Positions 1 through 6,779 of a DNA stretch of 10,771 nt are shown piece after piece. Below the pieces are notes generated by a model. It was not told the origin of the DNA. It saw only the letters and a program-made list of their open reading frames with translations, and searched no databases. A program made the translations under genes and the position numbers. Source of the stretch: RYN-431 sp036388295 (lineage in GTDB: Bacteria > Planctomycetota > Phycisphaerae > Tepidisphaerales > Tepidisphaeraceae); the NCBI GenBank assembly GCA_036388295.1, contig DASVSC010000215.1:1-10771 (forward strand), given 5' to 3'. The stretch's first letter is position 1, and the number at the start of each line of letters is the position of its first letter.

Positions 1-2
1 TG

Positions 3-854
3 CCGCCGTGGGAAGGCCGTCCGTGGTTCATTTACCCGATGCCGCCCGGCCAGCTCGGCCATGAGGCCTGGGGCTTCGTCGACGCCGTCGACGCGGCGGT
101 CACGTCATTCGCCGTCGGCGACCGCGTGGCGGTGCTGTCGCAGAATGCGTACGCCGAATACGACGTCGCGGCCGCGGACCAGGTCGTCGCGCTGCCGGAA
201 AGTTTGGCCGATACACCGTTTCCGGCCGAACCGCTCGGCTGTGCGATGAACATCTTCGCCCGCAGCGGCATCCGCGCCGGGCAGACGGTCGCCATCATCG
301 GCATCGGCTTCCTCGGCGCGATCCTCACCCGCTTGGCCGAACAAGCGGGTGCCCGCGTCATCGCCATCAGCCGTCGGCCTTATTCGATCGAAGTTGCCCG
401 GCAGATGGGGGCACACGACACGGTATTGTTCGACGAACCTTGGCGTGTCACCGAACACGTCGCCCGCCTCACCAATGGCACCGGCGGTTACGACGTCAGC
501 GGCTTCTGCGACGTGGTCATCGAATGCACGGGCAAACAAATCGCGATCGATCTGGCCGGCGAACTGTGCGCCGTGCGCGGCCGGCTGGTGATCGCCGGCT
601 ATCACCAGGACGGCTTGCGGCAGATCAATCTGCAGCTCTGGAACTGGCGCGGGCTTGACGTCATCAACGCCCACGAACGCGACCCAAAGCGTTACCTCGA
701 CGGCATGCGTGACGCCGTGACCGCTGTCGCGTCGGGCCGGCTCGACCCGTCGTCGCTTTACACGCACGTCTACCCGCTCGACCGCCTCGCCGACGCACTC
801 AACGCCACGCGCGACCGGCCGGACGGGTTTCTCAAGGCGTTGGTGTTGATGTGA
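3..854 (+). CDS. Zinc-dependent-type (MDR) alcohol dehydrogenase, 5' end outside window
   Basis: Partial gene. The frame is open to the window edge, so the first internal ATG (39) is unlikely to be the start: the GHE motif of the medium-chain dehydrogenase family (GQLGHEAWG) lies only a few residues after it, and about 50-60 N-terminal residues of a usual 330-350 residue protein are missing. Counting from the codon at 3, there is a vGDRV segment near 38-42 and a Rossmann motif GIGFLG near 100-105, followed by ISRRP. The SRRP, where NAD enzymes usually carry an acidic residue, suggests NADP(H) preference (inference). The four-Cys structural zinc lobe of classical alcohol dehydrogenases is absent. 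The catalytic zinc ligands cannot be judged fully because the N terminus is missing. It probably oxidises or reduces an alcohol or sugar-derived precursor in the cytoplasm. The next gene starts 7 bases after its stop, so it is likely the upstream member of the glycosyltransferase operon. Substrate unknown. Confidence 0.88.
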   Translation, partial: PPWEGRPWFIYPMPPGQLGHEAWGFVDAVDAAVTSFAVGDRVAVLSQNAYAEYDVAAADQVVALPESLADTPFPAEPLGCAMNIFARSGIRAGQTVAIIGIGFLGAILTRLAEQAGARVIAISRRPYSIEVARQMGAHDTVLFDEPWRVTEHVARLTNGTGGYDVSGFCDVVIECTGKQIAIDLAGELCAVRGRLVIAGYHQDGLRQINLQLWNWRGLDVINAHERDPKRYLDGMRDAVTAVASGRLDPSSLYTHVYPLDRLADALNATRDRPDGFLKALVLM

Positions 855-861
855 GGTCGTC

Positions 862-1974
862 ATGCGCATCCTGATGACAACCGACACGGTCGGCGGCGTC
901 TGGCAATATGCCTTGGAACTCGCGCGCGCTCTGCGTCCGCACGGCGTCGCAATCGCGCTCGCGACCTCGGGCGCGGCACTGTCTACGGCGCAGCGGGCAC
1001 AGGCCTCGCGCTTGTCGAACGTCACGCTGTTCGAAAGCACGTACAAGCTGGAGTGGATGGACGAGCCGTGGGACGACGTACGCCGCACCGCGGACTGGCT
1101 GCGGGCCCTGGAGGCGATGTTCCGCCCGGACCTGATCCACCTGAACGGCTACGCCTACGCGACCGGCGGGTTCCGTGCGCCGGTGCTAACGGTCGGCCAT
1201 TCCTGCGTGCTGTCGTGGTTCGAAGCCGTGCGGAACACGCCCGCCCCGCCGTTGTGGGACCGCTATCGCGACGCCGTCACGAACGGCCTGCGGTCGGCCG
1301 ATTATGTCGTCGCCCCGTCACGGGCGATGCTGGCGGCCCTCCAAACCCACTACGGCCCGTTGCCCGACGCCGGCGTTATTTACAACGGCCGTGACGCCGC
1401 CGACTTCGCCGCCGCGCCGAAACAGGACGTTGTTCTGACGGTCGGCCGCGTTTGGGACGATGCAAAAAATATTGACGCGCTCGGGCGGATTTCGGGCGAC
1501 GTGCCGTGGCCGATCCGTGTCGCCGGCGACGTCGTCGGGCCCGAGGGGAGCGCGGCGTCGACAGACGGACTGCAAATCCTCGGACGGCTCGATGAGAGGG
1601 CGCTGGCTTCGCAGTTCGCGCAGGCCGCCATTTACGCGATGCCCGCGCGGTACGAACCGTTCGGCCTGTCCGTGCTCGAGGCGGCTTTGTCGCGCTGCGC
1701 GCTGGTGCTCGGCGACATCCCGAGCCTTTGTGAGATTTGGGACGACGCGGCCGTGTATGTACCGCCGAATGACGACGCGGCTTTACGCACTGCCATATTG
1801 GAATTGATCGACGCTCCGGACCGTCGTGCCCGCCTCGCCGAGCGGGCGTACGACCGAGCCGCCCGGTACGGTTCGGCAGCGATGGGCCGGGCGTATCTAG
1901 CGATCTACCACACGCTCGCAAATCGCGTAGACCGCGCGGCGTCGCGCCCGACGGGAGTGCTATGCGACTCGTAA
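862..1974 (+). CDS. Glycosyltransferase family 4 (GT-B fold)
   Basis: A 370-residue cytoplasmic or membrane-associated retaining glycosyltransferase that moves a sugar from a nucleotide-sugar donor to an unidentified acceptor. The N-terminal acceptor domain opens with a beta strand and glycine loop (MRILMTTDTVGGVWQY, 1-16). The hinge is followed by the donor-domain strand VGRVWDDAKN (194-203). The EX7E motif of GT4 enzymes is visible as E265-P-F-G-L-S-V-L-E273, followed by the usual small-residue helix and LGDIPSLCEIW. Length is normal for the family and both domains are complete. The ATG at 862 is chosen because a GAGG (853-856) lies just upstream and the protein begins directly with the first strand. 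The start is 7 bases after the dehydrogenase stop, and the 3' end overlaps the next gene by 13 bases, so it belongs to the same operon. Donor and acceptor cannot be read from the sequence. Confidence 0.93.
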   Translation: MRILMTTDTVGGVWQYALELARALRPHGVAIALATSGAALSTAQRAQASRLSNVTLFESTYKLEWMDEPWDDVRRTADWLRALEAMFRPDLIHLNGYAYATGGFRAPVLTVGHSCVLSWFEAVRNTPAPPLWDRYRDAVTNGLRSADYVVAPSRAMLAALQTHYGPLPDAGVIYNGRDAADFAAAPKQDVVLTVGRVWDDAKNIDALGRISGDVPWPIRVAGDVVGPEGSAASTDGLQILGRLDERALASQFAQAAIYAMPARYEPFGLSVLEAALSRCALVLGDIPSLCEIWDDAAVYVPPNDDAALRTAILELIDAPDRRARLAERAYDRAARYGSAAMGRAYLAIYHTLANRVDRAASRPTGVLCDS

Positions 1975-3137
1975 TGTTCTACCATTCGCTGCGGTCCGAC
2001 TGGAACCATGGCAACGCGCATTTCCTTCGCGGCGTGGTCAGCGAACTGCTGCACCGCGGCCACACGGTGACCGTGTACGAGCCGCAGGACGCGTGGAGCC
2101 TTCAGAACCTGATGGCCGAGCACGGAGACGGGCCGGTCGCCGCGTTCGAGGCCGCTTATCCGGGGCTGAGCAGCACGACGTACGACCCGCAGACGATTGA
2201 TCTGGACGCCACGCTCGCCGACGCCGAACTGGTGCTGGTACACGAATGGAGCGATCCCACGCTCGTCGCCCGCATCGGCCGGCACCGGGCCGGGGCTTCG
2301 CACTACCGCCTGCTGTTTCACGACACGCACCACCGGGCCGTCACCGAAGAAGCGGCGATGGCGAAGTACGATTTGCGTCACTACGACGGCGTGCTGGCGT
2401 TCGGCCGAGTGCTGCGCGATCTGTACCTGGCCCGCCGCTGGACGAAGCGCGCCTGGGTCTGGCACGAAGCGGCCGACACACGCGTGTTCCGACCGCTGGC
2501 CGATCGGCCGTGCGAGGGCGATCTGGTCTGGGTCGGCAACTGGGGCGACGAGGAACGAACCGCCGAACTGCACGAGTTCCTGCTCGAACCCGTACGCGAG
2601 CTCGGGCTGCGGGCGCGCGTGCACGGCGTGCGCTACCCTGACCACGCGAAGCAGGCGCTAGCGAAAATCGGTATCGAATACGCCGGCTGGCTGCCCAACT
2701 TCGCGGCCCCTGAAGTGTTCGCGCGGTACAAGGTCACCGTGCACGTGCCGCGCCGGCCGTACGTGGAGAAGCTGCCGGGCATTCCGACGATCCGTCCGTT
2801 CGAAGCCCTCGCCTGCGGCATTCCTCTGGTCTGCTCGCCGTGGAACGACGCCGAGAACCTGTTCACGCCCGGCCATGATTATCTCGTGGCCCGTGACGGC
2901 CGCGAGATGACGTCGCACCTGCGTCTGCTGCTGAACGAGCCCGAAGCCGCCCGGCAACTGGCCGCCGCCGGGCACCGGACGATCCTGTCGCACCACACGT
3001 GTGCCCACCGCGTGGACGAACTGCTCAACATCGCCGCGGAGCTGCGCAATGAACCGCCGCCGATGCCCATTGTCGATAGCTCGGCCGCCGTCTCGCCAGC
3101 GGTCGCGACGCACGCCGGCCAGGGGACGCACGCATGA
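1962..3137 (+). CDS. CgeB-like glycosyltransferase, copy 1
   Basis: A 391-residue protein of the GT-B, CgeB-like type (related to the Bacillus spore-coat maturation protein CgeB). The N-terminal domain begins MRLVMFYHSL, followed by NHGNAHFLRGVVSELLHRGH (15-34), the acceptor-domain glycine loop and helix shared with the next two genes. A WHEAADTRVF segment (167-176) precedes the donor domain, which starts at VGNWGDEERT (191-200). The C-terminal signature TIRPFEALACGIPLV (276-290) carries the conserved Glu of the donor-ribose site (E281). In place of the DVD/DID-P segment of copies 2 and 3 it has FHDTHHR (119-125), suggesting another substrate. The last 30 residues are low-complexity. The start overlaps the upstream stop by 13 bases and GGGAG (1953-1957) precedes it. 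It probably adds one sugar to the product of this operon; donor and acceptor are unknown. Confidence 0.88.
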   Translation: MRLVMFYHSLRSDWNHGNAHFLRGVVSELLHRGHTVTVYEPQDAWSLQNLMAEHGDGPVAAFEAAYPGLSSTTYDPQTIDLDATLADAELVLVHEWSDPTLVARIGRHRAGASHYRLLFHDTHHRAVTEEAAMAKYDLRHYDGVLAFGRVLRDLYLARRWTKRAWVWHEAADTRVFRPLADRPCEGDLVWVGNWGDEERTAELHEFLLEPVRELGLRARVHGVRYPDHAKQALAKIGIEYAGWLPNFAAPEVFARYKVTVHVPRRPYVEKLPGIPTIRPFEALACGIPLVCSPWNDAENLFTPGHDYLVARDGREMTSHLRLLLNEPEAARQLAAAGHRTILSHHTCAHRVDELLNIAAELRNEPPPMPIVDSSAAVSPAVATHAGQGTHA

Positions 3138-4231
3138 ACATCGCATTTTTCGGATCCAGCCTCGTCAGCGCCTACTGGAACGGCGCGGCCACCTATTACC
3201 GCGGCATCGTCCGCGCCCTGCACGGCCGCGGCCACCATGTCACGTTTTACGAATCGGACGCTTACGACCGCCAGAAACACCGCGACATCGCTGACCCGGA
3301 ATGGGCTACGGTCGTGGTCTATAGCCACCAGAGAACGGACGAAGTCCGACGCTGTCTGGCCGAGGCTGCGACGGCGGACTTGGTCATCAAGTGCAGCGGC
3401 AACGGCGTGTTCGACGAACTGCTGGAAGCGGCCGTGCTCGAGCTGAAGACGTCGTCGAACACCGTCTGCTTCTGGGACGTCGACGCGCCGGCCACGCTCG
3501 ACCGCGTGCGGGCCAACCCGCTCGACCCGTTCCTGCCGCTCATCCCCCGCTACGACCTGATCCTCACCTACGGCGGCGGCGGTCCGGTGACAGATGCGTA
3601 TGAATCGCTCGGCGCGAAGCACTGCCGACCGATCTACAACGGTGTCGACCCGCAGACCCACCACCCCGCGCCCGCAGACAATCGCTTCGCCGGCGACCTC
3701 GGGTTCCTTGGCAACCGCTTGCCTGACCGTGAAGCGCGGGTCGAGGCATTCTTCCTGAATGCCGCCGTCGCGTTGCCGGGGCGGCAGTTCGTGATCGGCG
3801 GCAATGGCTGGGCCGACCGTGCGCTGCCGCCGAACGTCCGCAACGTCGGCCACGTTTATACGCGCGACCACAACGCCTTCAACTGCACGCCCTTGGCGGT
3901 GCTGAACATCAACCGCGACAGCATGGCCCGCTACGGCTTTTCGCCCGCCACGCGCGTGTTCGAGGCCGCCGGCGCAGGCGCGTGCCTGATGACCGACGCG
4001 TTCGAAGGCGTCGAGCAGTTCTTCGAGCCCGGCCGCGAAATCCTCGTGGTCGACAGCGGCGACGACGTGGTCCGCCAGCTGCAAAGCCTGTCGCCGCCAC
4101 GCGCCCGCGAGATCGGTCAGGCGGCTTTCGAGCGGGCCGCGGCGTGCCACACGTACGACCACCGCGTGGCGGAGTTCGAATCGCTGCTGGGCATCAATCG
4201 CTCAAGGCCCGCGACGGCGAGGGCAACGTGA
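3134..4231 (+). CDS. CgeB-like glycosyltransferase, copy 2
   Basis: A 365-residue GT-B protein of the CgeB-like type. The N-terminal loop and helix is YWNGAATYYRGIVRALHGRG (14-33). FWDVDAPATL (113-122) is the inter-strand acidic segment shared with copy 3. YNGVDPQTHHP (168-178) lies at the domain linker, and the donor domain opens with DLGFLGNRLPDRE (188-200). The family signature is NINRDSMARYGFSPATRVFE (258-277) followed by AAGAGACLMTD, with E277 as the expected donor-contact Glu. The protein is full length and soluble, with no signal peptide. Its ATG overlaps the previous stop as ATGA, and AGGGGA (3121-3126) sits seven bases upstream, a strong Shine-Dalgarno site. It is expected to act in series with the neighbouring transferases. 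It is clearly a paralogue of the genes on both sides and closer to copy 3 by motif. Substrate unknown. Confidence 0.9.
   Translation: MNIAFFGSSLVSAYWNGAATYYRGIVRALHGRGHHVTFYESDAYDRQKHRDIADPEWATVVVYSHQRTDEVRRCLAEAATADLVIKCSGNGVFDELLEAAVLELKTSSNTVCFWDVDAPATLDRVRANPLDPFLPLIPRYDLILTYGGGGPVTDAYESLGAKHCRPIYNGVDPQTHHPAPADNRFAGDLGFLGNRLPDREARVEAFFLNAAVALPGRQFVIGGNGWADRALPPNVRNVGHVYTRDHNAFNCTPLAVLNINRDSMARYGFSPATRVFEAAGAGACLMTDAFEGVEQFFEPGREILVVDSGDDVVRQLQSLSPPRAREIGQAAFERAAACHTYDHRVAEFESLLGINRSRPATARAT
4219..4223 (+). promoter_or_regulatory. Shine-Dalgarno site fixing the start of CgeB copy 3
   Basis: GAGGG lies seven bases before the ATG at 4231. The reading frame is open further upstream to 3982, but those codons lie inside the preceding gene and show no family similarity, so this site decides the start. 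Confidence 0.6.
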
Positions 4232-5370
4232 TGCACCGGGTCCACGACATCACGCCCGGACCTACGCCCCCGGCCGACCGGCCGCTGCGCATCGTCATCA
4301 TCGGCCTGACGATCACCAGCAGTTGGGGCAACGGCCACGCCACCACATACCGCGGCCTGGTCCGTGAACTGGCCGCCAGAGGGCACGACGTGTTGTTCCT
4401 TGAACACGACAAGCCTTGGTATTTGGCTAACCGCGACCTGCCGAACCCGCCGTACGGTCGGACGGAGCTTTACGCAGACCTGGACGACCTTTCCGCGCGG
4501 TTTGGCATTTTGGTCCGCGAAGCCGACGTGACAATTGTCGGGTCGTACGTCCCGCAGGGCGTCGAGGTCGGCCAATGGGTGATCGACACCGCAAACGGGC
4601 TGACCGCTTTTTACGACATCGACACGCCCGTGACGCTGGCCAAGCTCGGCCGCGGCGACTTGGAATATCTGTCGCCGGACCTGATCCGGCAGTACGACCT
4701 TTATCTGTCCTTCACCGGCGGCCCGACGCTGCGGCGGCTGGAACAGACGTTCGGCTCGCCCTGCGCCCGCGCGCTCTACTGCAGTGTCGACCCGACGCTG
4801 TACTTTCAGGAACAACGGCCGCTGCGCTGGAGCCTGGGTTACCTCGGCACCTACAGCATCGACCGCCAGCCGACGCTGGAGACGTTGCTGATCGAGCCTA
4901 GCCGCCGCTGGCCCGAAGGCAGTTTCGTCGTCGCCGGTCCGCAGTACCCGCCGGACATCGAATGGGGCCGCGTCGAGCGCATCGAACACCTGCCGCCCGC
5001 CGTCCACCGCCGATTTTATAACGAGCAGGCTTTCACGCTGAACGTGACGCGTTCGGACATGATCGCCGCCGGCTACAGCCCGAGCGTGCGGCTGTTCGAA
5101 GCGGCCGCGTGCGGCGTGCCGATCATCAGCGACTGGTGGGACGGCCTGGACACGCTGCTGACGCCGGACGACGAAATCCTGATCGCCCGCACGCCCGACG
5201 ACGTGCTGCGCTACCTGCGGGACCTGTCAGTCGACCACCGCCGCGCGATTGGCCAGCGGGCGATGGCCAAAGTGTTGGGCGCGCACACCGCCGCCCACCG
5301 TGCCGCGGAACTGGAAGGCCATGTGTCGGATGCCCTGCGGCGTGCGACTTCGTCCGGGAGCCGATCATGA
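4231..5370 (+). CDS. CgeB-like glycosyltransferase, copy 3
   Basis: A 379-residue GT-B protein. After a 19-residue proline-rich lead, the first strand is RIVIIGLTITSSWGNG (20-35), then HATTYRGLVRELAARGHDV (36-54), matching copies 1 and 2. FYDIDTPVTL (127-136) corresponds to FWDVDAPATL in copy 2. The donor domain begins SLGYLGTYSIDRQPTLETLL (201-220), and the signature NVTRSDMIAAGYSPSVRLFE (271-290) is followed by AAACGVPIISDWWDG. These segments are typical of CgeB family proteins. The longer open frame back to 3982 was rejected: the family N terminus begins after 4231, the TGATG overlap with the previous stop is typical for this operon, and GAGGG precedes it. Probably a cytoplasmic sugar transferase acting after or alongside copy 2. 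Donor and acceptor unknown. Confidence 0.9.
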   Translation: MHRVHDITPGPTPPADRPLRIVIIGLTITSSWGNGHATTYRGLVRELAARGHDVLFLEHDKPWYLANRDLPNPPYGRTELYADLDDLSARFGILVREADVTIVGSYVPQGVEVGQWVIDTANGLTAFYDIDTPVTLAKLGRGDLEYLSPDLIRQYDLYLSFTGGPTLRRLEQTFGSPCARALYCSVDPTLYFQEQRPLRWSLGYLGTYSIDRQPTLETLLIEPSRRWPEGSFVVAGPQYPPDIEWGRVERIEHLPPAVHRRFYNEQAFTLNVTRSDMIAAGYSPSVRLFEAAACGVPIISDWWDGLDTLLTPDDEILIARTPDDVLRYLRDLSVDHRRAIGQRAMAKVLGAHTAAHRAAELEGHVSDALRRATSSGSRS

Positions 5371-6185
5371 ACCAAACGCCTGCCTTGCCCGCGAATCGTG
5401 TTGCTGATGACATCGCATCACTCGGCCCGTGGTTTCACAACCTGCACCTGCCCGACGGCACACAGACCTGCCCCGGCCATTGGCTCGGCGATTTTCCGGG
5501 CTTCAAATGGCAGGAAATCAGTGCCGCGATCCCCGCCCGCCTAGACGGCTGGTCGTGCCTCGACATCGGCTGCAACGCGGGCTTCTACACCTTCGAATTG
5601 GCCAAGCGCGGCGCGACGGTTCTCGGCATCGACGTCGACGAACGGTATCTGAATCAGGCGCGCTGGGCGGCGGAGCAGTTCGGCGTCGCCGACCGCGTCC
5701 GGTTCCAGCGCATGCAGGTTTACGACCTGGCCCGTTTGTCACAACGATTTGATCTGGTGCTGTTCCTGGGCGTGTTCTACCACCTGCGGTACCCCATGCT
5801 CGGCCTGGACATCGTGTGCCAGAAGGTGAACCGATTACTGCTGTTTCAGACGCTCACCATGCCGGGCACGGAGACGTTCGAGCAGACGTGGGGACGCGAC
5901 TTCCACGACCGGCACCTGCTGCAGGAACCGGGCTGGCCGAAGATGGCGTTTCTGGAGCACGGCTTCGCGGGCGACCCGACGAATTGGTGGGCCGCCAGCT
6001 CGGCTGCGTGCGAAGCGATGTTGCGGGCCGCCGGGATGCGGATGCTGGACAAGCCCGCGCACGAGTTCTTCTTGTGTGAGCCCGACCCGGCCCGTCCGTC
6101 CGCCATGACCACCTGGAACGCCGCCGAGTTCCAGGCGGCCACAGGTCTCAACGAATCGGCCGACCTGACAAACGGTGCCTTATGA
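5367..6185 (+). CDS. SAM-dependent methyltransferase, CmoB-like (resembles TIGR04290 family)
   Basis: A 272-residue class I methyltransferase. Motif I is CLDIGCNAGFYT (64-75), followed by the acidic end of strand 2 in LGIDVDERYL (86-95) and a post-II segment FDLVLFLGVFYHLRYP (128-143). That last segment, and the N-terminal part with WFHNLHLPDG (22-31) and GHWLGDFPGFKW (37-48), resemble the tRNA-wobble enzyme CmoB. The sugar-operon setting argues against a tRNA role and fits the methyltransferase family I recall as TIGR04290, which occurs in comparable cassettes (from memory, not checked). It likely methylates a hydroxyl or carboxyl of the glycan or of its aglycone. Whether it uses SAM or carboxy-SAM cannot be decided here. 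The ATG at 5367 overlaps the previous stop as ATGA with GGGAG (5356-5360) upstream; the longer frame to 5109 lies inside the preceding gene and was not used. Confidence 0.88.
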   Translation: MNQTPALPANRVADDIASLGPWFHNLHLPDGTQTCPGHWLGDFPGFKWQEISAAIPARLDGWSCLDIGCNAGFYTFELAKRGATVLGIDVDERYLNQARWAAEQFGVADRVRFQRMQVYDLARLSQRFDLVLFLGVFYHLRYPMLGLDIVCQKVNRLLLFQTLTMPGTETFEQTWGRDFHDRHLLQEPGWPKMAFLEHGFAGDPTNWWAASSAACEAMLRAAGMRMLDKPAHEFFLCEPDPARPSAMTTWNAAEFQAATGLNESADLTNGAL

Positions 6186-6739
6186 GCGTGACCGTCAGCC
6201 ATCCGGACGACGCCGGTGCGCCGAACGACCCCGGCATGTCCCGCGTCGTCCGGCGGAACATCCGTGCCCTCATGGAAGTGCGGCAGGCGGACGAAAAAAG
6301 CCTCAGCCGGTCCGACCGCGTCGCCGCGTTCATCAGTCGGTTCGCCGGGAGCATGTGGTTCGTTTATCTCCACGCCATCGGGTTCGGCGGCTGGCTGATC
6401 CTCAACAGCAGCCTGGTGCCGAACTTCCCGAAATGGGACCCGTACCCGTTCGTCATGCTGGCGATGATCGCTTCCGTCGAGGCCATCTTTCTGTCCACGT
6501 TTATCCTCATCACGCAGAACCGCATGCAGATGCTGGCCGACCGGCGGGCGGAAATGAGCCTGCAGGTGGCGCTGCTCAGCGAGCACGAAATCACGCGTTT
6601 GATCCAGATCTTGAGTGACGTCGCCCGGCAGCTGGACGTGCCGTTGCCGAGCGACGTGGACGATGCCCGGCGGGACGTCGATCCGAAGAAGGTCGCGCAG
6701 GAAGTGAAAGCCGCTCAAGAGCGCGCGGATTCGGACTGA
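6182..6739 (+). CDS. DUF1003 family membrane protein
   Basis: A 185-residue protein with the DUF1003 layout: a charged N-terminal domain, two transmembrane helices (about 57-76, WFVYLHAIGFGGWLILN, and about 90-110, FVMLAMIASVEAIFLSTFIL), then a cytoplasmic charged tail likely to be helical. The hallmark WDPYPF before helix 2 and ITQNRMQ after it (110-116) are both present, and the length is usual. The function of DUF1003 proteins is not established to my knowledge. It is the only membrane protein in the operon, so it may hold the transferases at the inner membrane or help handle a lipid-linked product (inference). Its ATG overlaps the methyltransferase stop as ATGA. I see no good Shine-Dalgarno site, so translation may depend on coupling. 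Confidence 0.9.
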   Translation: MSVTVSHPDDAGAPNDPGMSRVVRRNIRALMEVRQADEKSLSRSDRVAAFISRFAGSMWFVYLHAIGFGGWLILNSSLVPNFPKWDPYPFVMLAMIASVEAIFLSTFILITQNRMQMLADRRAEMSLQVALLSEHEITRLIQILSDVARQLDVPLPSDVDDARRDVDPKKVAQEVKAAQERADSD

Positions 6740-6768
6740 GCCAACTAATGCCGACCCCCGGCCGAGGC

Positions 6769-6772
6769 AGGA
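6769..6772 (+). promoter_or_regulatory. Shine-Dalgarno site of the first glycosidase
   Basis: AGGA seven bases upstream of the ATG at 6780, inside a 40-base gap after the DUF1003 stop. This is the first non-overlapping junction of the operon, so this gene has its own ribosome entry site. I see no terminator in the gap. Confidence 0.5.
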
Positions 6773-6779
6773 AAATTTT

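Noticed and set aside
105..1088. Minus-strand open frame of 327 codons across the dehydrogenase and GT4 start
   Set aside because: Shadow of two well-supported plus-strand genes, with no domain motif.
2879..4162. Long minus-strand open frame (427 codons) opposite the CgeB genes
   Set aside because: It is antisense to clear family-matching genes; long antisense frames are expected in GC-rich coding DNA, and its translation shows no recognisable motif.
3982..4230. N-terminal extension of CgeB copy 3
   Set aside because: It lies inside copy 2, is Arg/Pro-rich without similarity, and the ATG at 4231 has a Shine-Dalgarno site and the family N terminus.
5109..5366. N-terminal extension of the methyltransferase
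   Set aside because: Those codons are within copy 3 and are low-complexity; the ATGA overlap at 5367 with GGGAG upstream is the better start.
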